From the NCBI GenBank assembly GCA_034440635.1, contig JAOTON010001031.1:620001-684000 (forward strand): a DNA stretch of 64,000 nucleotides, written 5' to 3'. This document shows positions 10,022-22,300 of this stretch, in pieces. Source of the DNA: Lepas anatifera (Eukaryota; Arthropoda; Thecostraca; Lepadidae). Below the pieces are notes generated by a model. That model did no database searches and had not been told where the DNA came from. It saw nothing but the letters and a program-made list of their open reading frames with translations. Position 1 is the stretch's first letter. Each line of letters opens with the position of its first letter. The position numbers and the translations under genes are program-made.

Positions 10022-10154
10022 TTTTGCTCATGCCTTATAAACGCTTGCTTTAGTATCCGGAGTCAGATCTTAACCAGACATTTAGGGTTGACCGAATCCA
10101 AGAAGAACTTTGACCAATATAGTACTCTACAAGAAAATAAGCGGAAACTCGGCT

Positions 10155-10390
10155 AAAAGTAAAGGCCCGTGAGAACAAGCTCAGGGGTCACCTGAGAACA
10201 AGCTCGGTGGCCCCCCGAGAGCAAGCTCAGGAGGCCCCCGAGATCAATGTTCGGTACTCCGGAGCCCTCGATACCGATGCTCGGGGCCCACTGAGACCAA
10301 CCTTGAAAGGCCCGTGAGACTAAGCTCGGGGGTCCCTGATACCAAGCTCAGCCCCCCCCCCCGAGACAATGCTCGTGTTTTGCAGTGCAT
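10155..10390 (+). repeat. Degenerate AGCTCGGGGGCCCCCGAGA low-complexity array
   Basis: Variants of GAGAACAAGCTCGGTGGCCC recur about every 25-30 bases. It resembles in style, but not in exact unit, the array at 29190-30640. No gene is seen. The following 10391-10680 stretch holds nothing I recognise. Confidence 0.5.
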
Positions 10391-10764
10391 AAGGTCAGAC
10401 CAGGGTTGGGGGGGTCCACGGACCTCCTTGGCTACGCCATTGGTGGTGTGTGTCCCCAATAGGTTTTTGTGTGTGCCCAAATGTCCAACGTATGCCCTAA
10501 ATCATATGTGCCCCTAATTTCGATGAAGGTCTGCCCCTCATTATTTTTGTTATAGCAACATATATTTTTACCCTTTGGTGTGTTGAGTCTTCACTTTTAT
10601 TGCATAGATGTTTTTTACCTAGAGGTGTGCCCCCGAAAATTTCGGGGCATGGCCCCCTACCCCCCTTGGTTGCGCTACTGCCTGATGACAGAAGTTAAAC
10701 GAAGGCCCTTTATTGAGCTGAATTTAAGGCGCTAATCCTTTCGGCGTTGCAGCTTTTCTCCCGG

Positions 10765-10835
10765 GCATCGGTGGTTCAGTGGTAGAATGCTCGCCTGCCA
10801 CGCGGGCGGCCCGGGTTCGATTCCCGGCCGATGCA
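10765..10835 (+). tRNA. tRNA-Gly (GCC), second copy
   Basis: It is identical in all 71 bases to the gene at 9951-10021, with the same anticodon, boxes and a following TTTT (10836-10839). The neighbouring bases are related but diverged, so this is the second unit of a local duplication. Confidence 0.97.
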
Positions 10836-11089
10836 TTTTCCTCACATCTTATAAACGCTTGCGACAGTATCTGGAGCTTGACCTTTACCAAACGTTTGGG
10901 GATAATGATGAGGGCTTTTTATGAGGCGTTTTGTGCATGGCACCTTTGCCCGCTTCTAAAGAGGTCGTTTTGGGGGTGGACCCCAATCCGAGTAAAATCG
11001 TGAACAATGCATTTCTCTTCAGGAAAATAAGCACTAACCCGGTTAAAACTAAAGGGAGTATAGTGCCTCCCAACATTTGACGTTGGGAG

Positions 11090-12010
11090 GCACCATGTCT
11101 AGACCGGTTTCTCCCAGATATACCCCTGATTGCTTCTGGGCACTGATTGACAAACCACTGGTATGGCACGGCTGCCCGCGAGGAGATGATTTTGGCGCGC
11201 CAACTTCAGAGACTGTGCAAGGAGGTCCCGTTATTTGACATGGATAGTTTGTTTGCGGCTGTATTTGTCCCACGCCCCCCCCCACTCCAGGTGATGGGTG
11301 AGGATTTCCGGTTGTGTGTGGTTTTGGCTGTAAATAAACCAGCTCTAAGTTTCAGTCTGCGTTTGGCGGTATTTCTGCGTTAGAACACAAGTGAAGGTAA
11401 CCAACACAACAGTATCTAGCGTGGTCGACTTCATATGTTGAGGGCAGAAACAGCAAGACTGGTATTGTCAGCATTCCCTTGGCTGAAGTCGGTCTCCCCT
11501 TGCGGTAAAAAATAATCAGTGTTCATGCATTAGATGTTTACGGCGGACTAGCTCCTCTAGCATTTTCCCAGTGCTTGATGCTTCAATAACAAGCATGCCA
11601 CGTCTCACTCTTTTAGCCAGGGGTCTCACCACAAATTTTCAAGGGGGGGGTTGAAAAACGCAGTTAACAAATTTTTATAGGGCACTTCTGGCACAGCTCA
11701 TCAACATCGAAACTGAGGACATTTACATAAGCTCGCGATGGAACTCAGCTGAAAAACTGAAAAACCTTGATCGATTCGCATAACTTTCCAAGCTTCCCCC
11801 TGGTTCACAAGCTGGAGGACATGTCACCCTCCCCCTCTCGACACCCTCTTCCCTGCTCTCGACACCCATGCCTCCTGCTCAACGTTGTTGGTTACTGCAA
11901 ATGCCCTAAAGCCTGCCTAAGATAGAGATGTTCACGCTAGTATTACTATCTCTTTGCTAAAATCGTCATGGCGTTATTCCTTATTGAAGAGTTGCCGTTA
12001 TTTTAAGGGA
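11090..12010 (+). repeat. Repeat R, copy 2
   Basis: It aligns with copy 1 from the CCCTGATTG region and runs to TTTTAAGGGAAGTGA at about 12001. That word is the empty site matching the flanks of the element at 8219-9066. Copy 3 follows about 776 bp further on. No coding frame is conserved. Confidence 0.72.
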
Positions 12011-12039
12011 AGTGACTGTGTTGTTTTATGTCTATTTAC

Positions 12040-12785
12040 ATCTCTTTCATGTTTCTGCCCTCGCTTGATATGGGTGGGGATTTCCGGTTGTGTGTGGTTT
12101 TGGCTGTAAACAAACCAGCCCTAGTTTCAGTCTGCGTTTGGCGGTATTTCTGCGTTAGAACACAAGTGAAGGTAACCAACACAACAGTATCTAGCGTGGT
12201 CGACTTCATATGTTGAGGGCAGAAACAGCAAGGCTGGTATCATCACCATCCTTTGGCTGAAGTCGGTCTCCCCCTCCGGTAAGCAAATCAAAATTCATGC
12301 ATTATATGTTTACGGCAGACAGCTCCTCCAGCAATAAGAAGTTTCAACAGCTTCAGTAACAAGCATGCCACGTCTCATCTGTTTAGCCAGGGGTCTCGCC
12401 ACAGATTTTCATAGGGGAGGTAAAAAATGCACTCAAAACTGTTTTGAAAGACACTTCTGGGGTAGCTTACCAACATCAAAATTGGCATCATTTACATAAA
12501 CTCGCAATGGTACGTAACAGAATAACAAAAACCTTGATCGAGTCGCTTAACGTTTTTGGTGGCCCCCGTCTGGTTCACAAGCTAGAGAACGTGTCACCCC
12601 TCCCCCTCCTGCTTTGGGTACCCATGCCTCCCGCTCAATGTTTTTGTTTACCGTAGCTGTCCTAAAGCCCGCCTTGCTCTTCAAAATAGAGATGCCAACG
12701 CTAGTGTTACTACCTCTTTGCTTAAATCACCACGGCGTTGTTCCTTATTGAAATACTACCGTCAGTTTAAGGGAAGTGAACAGGG
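12040..12785 (+). repeat. Repeat R, copy 3
   Basis: It is closely similar to copy 2 through TTTCCGGTTGTGTG (12080), GTGGTCGACTTCATATG and TAGCCAGGGGTCTC, and ends with TTTAAGGGAAGTGA at about 12770. This is a second empty TTAA site. Its start differs from copy 2, so the tandem is not exact. The following 12786-13205 bases hold no feature apart from the 3' flank of the chitin-binding gene. Confidence 0.72.
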
Positions 12786-13205
12786 CGTCTTCAGCACAGG
12801 GCGCTGTCCCCTAAACTAGAAGGTAAAAATGTCTGCGAGGAAGCTTAGGGCAATCTAGCCGTAATGGCTATGGACTGAGTGACGACATAGAATCAAATCC
12901 ACCGTTCTTAGTTTTCCCGTCACACATATTCTCAATCCCCTCAGCATAAGTAAGCACAACAGCAAGTCCAGGTACAATGTATTTGCTCAGCTCATCAGTC
13001 AGGACTAGAAACTATCGACACCTCTCAGTCAAAGGCAAACACACCTGTCCGATTTCTTCACTTTTCCTCAAAACACTTCGACAATTAAAACCGTCAAACA
13101 TATTGTATTCCAATACAAGTAGTCACCACAGGGAGCTGCCATAAATTAAAATGATTCATAGCTTCAAACAATAAGGATGACAATTCCGTTGTGATCGGAC
13201 GCAGA

Positions 13206-13304
13206 CTAGGCTTTGTGGTACTCCAGGAACTCCTCGCAGCCGGCGCTTTCCGGCCAATCGCAGACCTGGAGGTCGTCGTTGTAGTGCAGGTGGTTGGGAC
13301 AGGT
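13206..13304 (-). CDS. Chitin-binding gene, last exon (second half of CBM14 domain 2)
   Basis: The acceptor TTTCTTTTACAG is followed by TCPNHLHYNDDLQVCDWP, then AGC and EFLEYHKA-stop. It contributes Cys 4, 5 and 6 of domain 2 and the typical CxWP. It starts in phase 0. Confidence 0.85.
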   Translation of the reverse strand, partial: TCPNHLHYNDDLQVCDWPESAGCEEFLEYHKA

Positions 13305-16300
13305 CTGTAAAAGAAATGACACAAATTCCGATTATAAACATGTTTCACGTATGTATACTTATTGGTTGTAAGGAATGTTTGATAATATAAAAAGACCCAA
13401 GTATTCAATTTACTGATTCTATCTTGTGTAAAGCTGTGTTCCTAACTATAACCTAGAAATGAGCAAAACAATTCCCTATTAGACTTGGAAGTAAGAGATA
13501 TGTAAAGATTGAAACGCCGGAAGTAGGAAGACACACAACGCCACAGGGCTCACGGCAGAGTGTGTTCTTCTGTTAAAATTCCGTTCTTTCGCACATCTGA
13601 CACTGAGTGATTCTCTATTAACTTTGCCCATCCATGGAGGGCAAAGAGGGGCCCTTGCCCCTTCCGATCGACCCTGGGTGTCCCCTGAAATGGTTACGAT
13701 GCCCCCTAAAAGGTCGATGGGCCCGCCTGAAATGTCGCTTTCAATTTCATGCTTTCAGGGTGTGAGTGTTGTTTCGACAGGATTTGGAGTCAACCTTATA
13801 GGTTTTTCCGTCCAGAAGTGGCGCCTCCGGGTCCAGATTGCTCCTCTGACTATGTGCCCCCTCCTCCTTGATTGACAATCCTGTATCCGAGTGTCTTTAG
13901 AGTTATGATGTCAGATTTTATATATTGGCCATAGCCAAGCTCAGGCAAGCATTCAACAGTCTTCTTAAATGAAAATGAATAATTGTTCCGTCTGGCTGAT
14001 TAGCTCAGGGGCAGAACCAGATGGAGCGAAAAGACAGTTTCCCCCTCCGCAAATCCTATCTTCTAAAAAGTTTTACTTAAGAAATAATGTATTTTTCACG
14101 ATTTTAGAGCCCATTTCCTGCCTCCCTCTACTCCCCAACCATCGGCATAGATCCGAGGCCGGGTTAGCTCAAACACGTCGCGTCATGTAAAACACGTATG
14201 CTGTCTCATAAACACGTGTGCGTCAAATAAAATTAGCGAGTTTTTTTACCAGGATTAGTGAACACGAGCATAATATATTTATGTATCTTAACTTTATACA
14301 AAAAAAACTGCAACACGCAGACTTTGCTTGATTGATTGATTACAATTGATACTGATTGATTAAGATTGATTCATTGTTCATTAATGATAATATTGGTTGA
14401 TTGATTGAATGATTGAAGCTTTCATTTAATCATAGGCTTAAGTGTGCGTGTTATATTTTTATAGTGTTTATAGTTTAGGTCTATGAATCACACTAGGGTT
14501 TATCTGCCAGGATTTCAGCCCGTGTAGCACGTACCTGAACCCAAGCCTTGCCCTGGGCGCACTTGTAGAACTTCGTACAGTCCTTGACGTCCTTGAACTG
14601 AACTAACACGTTGTGCGGCACATTAGCGCACTTCGCATCCAGACTCGCGTCATCCTGCCAAAAACGAGGAACTTGATGACATCACACTACTAAATCGAGA
14701 TTTCTTGGCTTGTTTGAAAGGGTGCAAATGTATCGTTCGATATACAATTATTGGAAATATGGGAAAAGGAAAAGTATTCAACCGTTTACTAACTGGCTTC
14801 ATCGCAGGTTTTTCATCACGAAAAAGAGCGGTACGGTGGTGAGTTTTTGTCCTTTTGTTTTCCACACTGCTTACCCGGCTTCAATTCCTGGTGGGTTCCC
14901 TGAGCAAAGCGCAATTTGACACCTCCAAAGCCACTCCAAAAGATAAAAAGTCGGTAACGCCATTTGACGTAACAGTTGGTGCCTCGATAAGCCCCCCGAC
15001 ATTATAATTCCTCACGAAAACAAGGATAGCGCAGGATGCCTCAGGTGTTCTCAATTATTATCCCATATACATGAGCAGCCTCGTGACCAAGGTCATCGGA
15101 ACGCACTTTTATGTCACTCATAACCAGACGAGGTATGGCGACGCGGAACGTACCGCTATAGTAAGCAAATTCATGTTCCTTGAATGAATCAATTATGTAA
15201 GCTCATAAACTAATTTTCTGCGTTTCTAAAAATAATTTGCGTGAGTCGATTGGTCCGTTCCCGCGCTCGGTACCGTACTGAGGCTGCTCATGTATCTGGG
15301 GTATATGGCTTATGGGCCGAGGCACGTTGGACAAGTGGAGGTCAGAACTATTTACTTGCCCCAACGCAGACCAGTACTCCCGGAAAATAAAAATAGAAAC
15401 TAAAATTAAAGGGTTTCAGCAATCTGATGAAAATGGAAATTACTTACTTTACTGTACAGCATGAGTAGGTAAAGCAGTCAGTTGTTAAATCTTACTGTAT
15501 ATGTAGAAGGGCTTGGACAAGTTGACAATGAAATCAATGGACAAAATATAGAAAACTCAATCTACCGGCTCCCCGAAATCTAACATAGCTTTCGAAGTGC
15601 ACAAAGCACTGTTAACCCTTGCCCCGGTGGCGGGTACGAGCCACCTTCGCCCTGGTGGGGGGGCTAAAAAAGACCCCCATGATCTCAAAAACTAAGAGAG
15701 CTAGAAAAAAGTGCAAAACGGCAATCGAAAGCTGTTTGAAAATTATATCGAAAACACTTCGGTCATTTTTCTTGTCAGGTCAATATCAAGGTCACCAGAG
15801 GTCAAAATAGGTCAAAATCGCTAATATGAGGTGTACTAAAAAAACCTCATATATCTCAGAAACTATGATAGCTAGAAACATTATTCTAAAACCATCCAAA
15901 AGCTCTTGAGATGCGCTTTCATTGCAGTGTCATTCATTTTCGTGTCAGGTCAAAGCCTAGGGAGCTACAGGTCACTAAATATTGGGCATATTCTTCGGAA
16001 TGTCCATAGCCACCCATGCATGATGGCGTTTACTTTTTCGCTAATAGCTTCCAAACCAAACAAGATACAGCCATAGTTTATGCACCATTGCAATCCTCTC
16101 GTCAATACGAATCGAATGATATATGATATTGCTATGCCAGGTCACATTTAAGAATTTGACCTGACCCAGGTCAACGGTCTGACCCAACTTGACCTGGCAT
16201 AGTCATGATGTATATCATTTGACTTCCAGTGACTATACAAACACTTTGGTGACAAAATAAAAGCTCCATCTTAGTTTATTCAAATTTTATAAAGGAAAAC

Positions 16301-19300
16301 ACAAAAATGCTTATTTGACCTAAGGTGACCTTTTAAAGGTCACAAGTCAAAAATTTTGGTATCGGCTTCAGAAATGCGCTAAGAGCAAGTCGCAACCGAT
16401 GTTTGAAGTTGATTCCATCCATACTTACTGAGAAAAGTTCATTTTGTGATTTTCCCCATGTATTGACAATGGGGAGGTCATGCTCTGCACATGACCTTAG
16501 GTCACCAATATCAAAAATCCCGGAACAAATGTTGTAGCTCCTGGTGGGCCCAATATGTGGTATGAGTTTCAACTTGATCGATTAACCCTTCTTTTAGTTA
16601 TGCGGTCCTAAGTATTTTTTGAGGTGAGGTCACTTCACCTAGCCTGGTGACCTGACCTGATATGACCTTGAGCCAAAATTTTCAGGAAAGATGTAAAAAT
16701 GATGAAGGAACAGCTAGACCAAGTTTGGCGGCGCTGCGCGCCGTCGTTTTTTGGTCACTTCGGAAAAACCCGAGGGGGGTCTAAAAAGACCCCCACCCGG
16801 GCGAAGGTTAAGTACCGAGAGGAGGAAGTCCATCGAATGCAATTCTATAAATTATATTCTATCATGTGTATAAACAAACTAATTTGGGCTATAAGTACTT
16901 ATGCAACAGCCTCACAACTTACATCGGGCTTGGGCTCAGGTTTAGGTTTGGGCTCCGGTTTGGGCTTGGGCTCCGGCTTAGGCTTGGGCTCTGGCTTAGG
17001 CTTGGGCTCCGGCTTAGGCTTGGGCTCCGGGCTTGGGCTCCGGTTTGGGCTTGGGCTCCGGTTTAGGCTTGGGCTCCGGCTTAGGCTTGGGCTCCGGCTT
17101 AGGCTCTGGCTTTGGCTCTGGCTCCACGGGGTCGAAGGGGTCGATATCATCTGACGGAAGAGAACAAGTATGTTACCCAGTTGTGAGTACAGAGCTGGAA
17201 CAAAACATATATGAAAACCTTTTAAAATCCATAAAACCTCTGTTCACAATAGGGTACCTATCGGGAGTGTTCCTTCGGCTTTGTTAATTTTGTCAACACA
17301 GAATAATGGCAACCCATTTCAAAGCCCGGATTAAATTTTAACATAAAAGTTGGATGTGACAACGAAAAAATCCTGAGTTGGGCATATGTCGTGAAGTGAA
17401 GAATCCTTCACTTATGTACAATTTCGTTACATGTTTATACGCATTTGATTGTCATTAGAAACGTAGAGACTATGTCGGGCTTTTTCCATTTATTTATGTA
17501 TATGCTTGTATATATTTTGGGCATTTATGGACCCTAATAATCCGAAGATCAGCTTTCCATAGCTATCATTAATATCACCGTCATTATCAATATTGTTATC
17601 ATTATCTTAGTCAGCTTTTCTTGGTATTGACATTGTTACAAACGCAAGACGCACCTGAATCTCTGCTCCCTCGTTACATCATGGAATTTCATGGTTACCC
17701 GTTGGCGTAGCCAATTTACTATTTACTACGCAAATACTGCTATTTTTTACGTTGGATCTCAACAACAATAAATTGTCAACCTTATCACCATCACCATTAT
17801 TGCGATTATTTTGTGTTACTATTATTATAAGCATCATTCCCATAAACCTTGATCTCGCTTGCGTTCCCGAATTATCATAGTAACCGCCATTATCTAAGTC
17901 ATAATAATAACAGAAGTAACAGCATTTATGTTCATAGCAATATAACAATAATGATAATAATATTAATACGAATTATGTACATCAATACCATCATCTCTCC
18001 TTATCATAATGACTATCTCGATTATCATAGTGATTGCTGTTGAAGTATAATTGTGAAAATGAAGGGTTCTCTCCACTCGTTAAACGCTTCATTCTCTTTG
18101 CACACATAGGCCCCTTACCATGCCATTCCGAACATAAGTTTTGGTGTATTTACTTTCAGGTTAACAATTAATCCCGATGTCGTTATTATCATCACAATCC
18201 TCACCCAAAACTCTACATCATCTCCGCAGTCATCACCATCACTCACCACCGGAGCCACCATCACCATCACTCACCACCGGACCGGTCATCATCGTCACTC
18301 ACCACCGGGGCCCTAATCACCATCACCATCACTCACCACCCGGATCCGACATCACCACCACTCACCACCGGGGCCCTAATCACCATCACCATCACTCACC
18401 ACCCGGATCAGACATCACCACCACTCACCACCGGGGCCCTAATCACCATCACCATCACTCACCACCGGAGCCGTCGTCTCCGGAGCCGTCGTCGCCGGAC
18501 CCCTCCTCGCAGTCGACCGCGTAAGGCCAGTTGCAGACGTTCAGGTTAGTGTCGAAAACCGTACCCTGGGGAACGCCGACCGTAAACGGACCGCAGAGGC
18601 GTCGCCATGGAAACGGCCCGCTACACCATGACCGGTCTCGCCTGTTTTTTTAACGTGGTGAATTGGTTACTCAGTGGATAGAGGTTTGTTTCCCATACGC
18701 TGCCAGAGTAGATTTATTCCTTCACGACTGATGTCTGGATATATTCTTGGCGGAATTCTGCGACATGATGTTTCTGTTTAGCTTCGTTTTCTTGGTATTT
18801 TTAGCAAAAACAGCAGGCATGAAAGCACATAACATACGCAAAACAATCATTATTTATACAAAACCACAATGGATATCTCGAGTGACATATCCCTCGAGTC
18901 ATAACTGAAGCAAAAGTGTGCAAGGGAATGGGTGGGATTTGAACCCAGGACCGTTGGCTTACCGGCGGACACTCGAAGTAGTAGGAGGCACCGTTGCTGC
19001 ACTGGTAGAAGACGTTGCACTGGTTCTCATCCCGGAAGTACACCGGGTAAGCGCCGTCCCGCTGCGGGAGAAGGCATAGTGAGTGTGTGTAAAGAACACA
19101 GGGGCGTGGATCTCCGAAAATCATTGGGGCTCCAATTTGATAGAGTGCTAATAACCGTGACGCAAAAATAGATAGCATGATATCATCGTTGTTTTGGCCC
19201 CCGCACAGGCCTTCTGATGCAAATAAAGCCAGTTTAAAGTCCTTAAAAATGATATACAATTAAATTTTAAGGATTTTTAACACTAACTCAACGTTTCATT

Positions 19301-22300
19301 GGAGGTGCCTGGGCACCCCAAAGACATATAAATCCGCACCCCTGATAAAATATTGCAAGTATGTATGCAAAGATAACAGCAGATAGTAGGTATGATATTT
19401 AACAGTAGGTATTGTTTTAGATATGATTTGTGTTATATTTGTATAATGTTATATTTACGAAACCATTTCGTCTATATGAGAAGCTTAACACTGCTTTGCG
19501 CTCGACACCTGGTTCATTTAAAATTTGTGTGTAGATGGACACTCTGCCAATGACACATAAATTCAGATATAAGCGGCACCTCAGAAATGGAGACTTTGAT
19601 AGCATTTTGAGCCTAATCGGATATTTTTTAATCGTATGCGTATTGTTCAAGGAAGCATGTGCCTCTGTCACGTGTTTTCGTGAGGAAAAACAGTGGTTTT
19701 CGGTCGCCCCCTCCCTCCTAAGAGCAAGGGCCAGTCGATGGTGTGACGTCACACACCTTCCCCCCACCAAGATTGTATCATTACTATCCAGAATATTCCA
19801 AAAAGACAACCATATTCAAAAATAGAATGCTTTGTTTTCGCATTTTGAAAACAATTGAGTTCCTTATGTTCTCTCGCTTTTGAAAATTTTAAAATATTTT
19901 CAGTAGACCCAGCAGTCGAAAATCCCTTCGAGCTTGTGTGACGTCACTCTGGCGTGAAGGAATCACCCTTTAGCGTACCTTTAAATAAATGTACTACATA
20001 CCACCGACACCAAGATGATCTTGGTTGTCGGTGGTAACCCTGGATGGTAACTGCCAAGGTACCTCTAACACAGGGCACGTTCACCGGAGAGCATGCGCTG
20101 TAGCTATGTAATTTTTCAAATTTTAGACACAAAATAATTGATAAAATCTAACGTACTTCTGAGGAGCTTATTTGGTTTATGTACAATCAATATTTATATT
20201 TTCTAAGATAACTATGATTAATATTGCGGTGTAGTTGAATGATTTGCGTCAGCAACTGTAATATTCCTTTAATATGGTATCAGTGATACGAAGTGAACTG
20301 ATTTCTCCTTTAAGAATGGCTGAAGACTTCAGGTATATGAAGGAAATCCCCTTTCTCTACTTTACAGGACTTTTTCTGAAGTAAGCAACACGTTAAATAA
20401 TTCTAAACTCCAAAGGTTAAAGTCCATTTTCTAAGACGATGAAGACCAAAGATTGCAGATCTGGGCCTAGAAAGTGCCTATTGCGGTTTGGGGGCTAAGA
20501 AAATGCTTCCAAACTTGGTATACTTTTTAATGTTGAAGGTAGGTAAAGGGATTATCTAACGCCGTGGTGACGTCACAATATTCCGGCTCGTGACCAGGCG
20601 CTGCATAACGGCACATACGAAAACGCCAAGCTCTCATTCATCACCATGCGCGCCGAAAGCGGGGGACGGGGGACGTGCCCCCTGTTGGCCAACCAGGGGC
20701 GACGTCCCCCTAATTTTTGGGTCCATCGTCATTAATGCTGTCAGGTGCCGAATATGCTCAAAATTCGCCTTCCTCCGGTAAGCACCAGCCCGGGTCCGTC
20801 CCCCTGTAAGAATTCCGTAGCGGCGCCCCAGTTCATTACTGATGGGTGAAAGCAGAGGGAGTCAATTTTGTTATAATTGGGGACAGGTGTTCCGACCTGA
20901 ATATACCTTGTTTACTCCTTAGCAGACATAAGGGAACGAGAAGAGACCTATGTGATTACGGCTAGGAACCTCTGTGAAGTGATTATCTAAATTTGCGCCT
21001 GAAGTGAAGCCTCTGAGTCTCTTGACGTGGTTGAGTACTGCTCTGAGTTAAAACAGTCAGAGGTTAAAACCGTCACCACTGGTTTTATTTAATACATAAA
21101 AGGAAAACAGATCACTTAGGGCGTAAGTGGTCGCCCTCGGCGCCCATCGCCCCCTTTCGGATTCCTGTGTCCGCCTCTGGGCTTGTTTATTACGGTAAAA
21201 TAAGATATGTGTCTGGTTCTCTTTGTATACGTTATCTGATGCTTCTCCTGATTTATTGCTAACCGTTAAGGACCATTATATAAACCCCTCCGATGTCAGG
21301 CTCAGGAGAGGCCCTGACAGACCACAAAGGCGAAGGACGTGTTCGCTGGTGCCAAGTGCCATGGAGTCAGTGCAAGAGCGCTGGATCAAGTGAGATGGTA
21401 GTGACAGCTACCGGGAGAGGTTCTGTTCAGAATACGTTTTTCACCGATTTTCAGATTTTTACGTGGGTCCTAATGCCACACAAAGTTTAGGATATAAGGC
21501 TTTTGAGGCGAGAGAAAGAGTAAGATGGGCGTGTGCTAAGGCAGCGCGCCAAACGCCGCCTTTGGGCGGGCTGGGACGCACGACACCCTGCTCCAGTTGA
21601 TGGAGTCCCGCGGTACGAGAGACGGTGGCGCCACTCAGTCCCCGTGTTCGGTTTTTGCTGAGTCATTGCTGAGTCCGGTACAGGAGTGAGGCTGATGACC
21701 TCACGGCATGTTTTTAGTATTCATGAGATTGCATCCAGGCTCTGTCCTCGATTCTCATTCAAAGCAAAACTATTGTAGGTTGAAGAATTGTCTACTTTTT
21801 ATGCTTCTCAATCGCGGTGGCAGGACGCACTTTTGTAAGAGAAAAGTACTTGAACCCCAATTTGTTCGTTTCGATGTATTTTGGAACATGGCGTTTAAAT
21901 AAGACTAAACAGTTAATTCTCGTACTTTAGATCTTAGTGGTTTGGGTCAGAGCCCAGGTTAATTGGGATTCAAATTCTTATAATAATTTTGCAGAAAAGC
22001 CAGGGAAACTTTGCATTTTCAACAAATAAAGCAGACCTGAAATAGCTAAGCGCAGGCGGTAAAAGGGTTCAAGAATAACTAACATAATAAGAAATGAGAA
22101 CAGAGTGTATCAGGCAAGCTAACTTATAATTTTCCAGGAACGTCGGAAAATGTCATCGCTTCTAAGTAGTTACCACTACTAAGCCGTACGAATGAATTCC
22201 ACCACGTAAAAAAGTTGTAGTTGTGTGTAGTTGTTGCAGCAGCGGACCCGAGGGAGGAAACAAGGTATTTGTCCAACTCTCCTATTTGAAGTCATTTTGT

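Larger units (their letters stand above)
9880..10940 (+). repeat. Tandem duplication carrying two tRNA-Gly genes
   Basis: About 70 bases before and 80 bases after each tRNA are related (GGGCTAATCATTATGGCATT against GGCGCTAATCCTTTCGGCGT; CTTATAAACGCTTG after both). The units are 814 bp apart. The flanks have diverged while the 71-bp genes are identical, as expected from selection or gene conversion on the tRNA. Confidence 0.7.

Noticed and set aside
17033..17287. Plus-strand Gly/Ser-Leu-rich frames at the linker exon
   Set aside because: They are antisense shadows of the EPKPKP linker. The minus-strand reading has matching splice phases and flanking domains.
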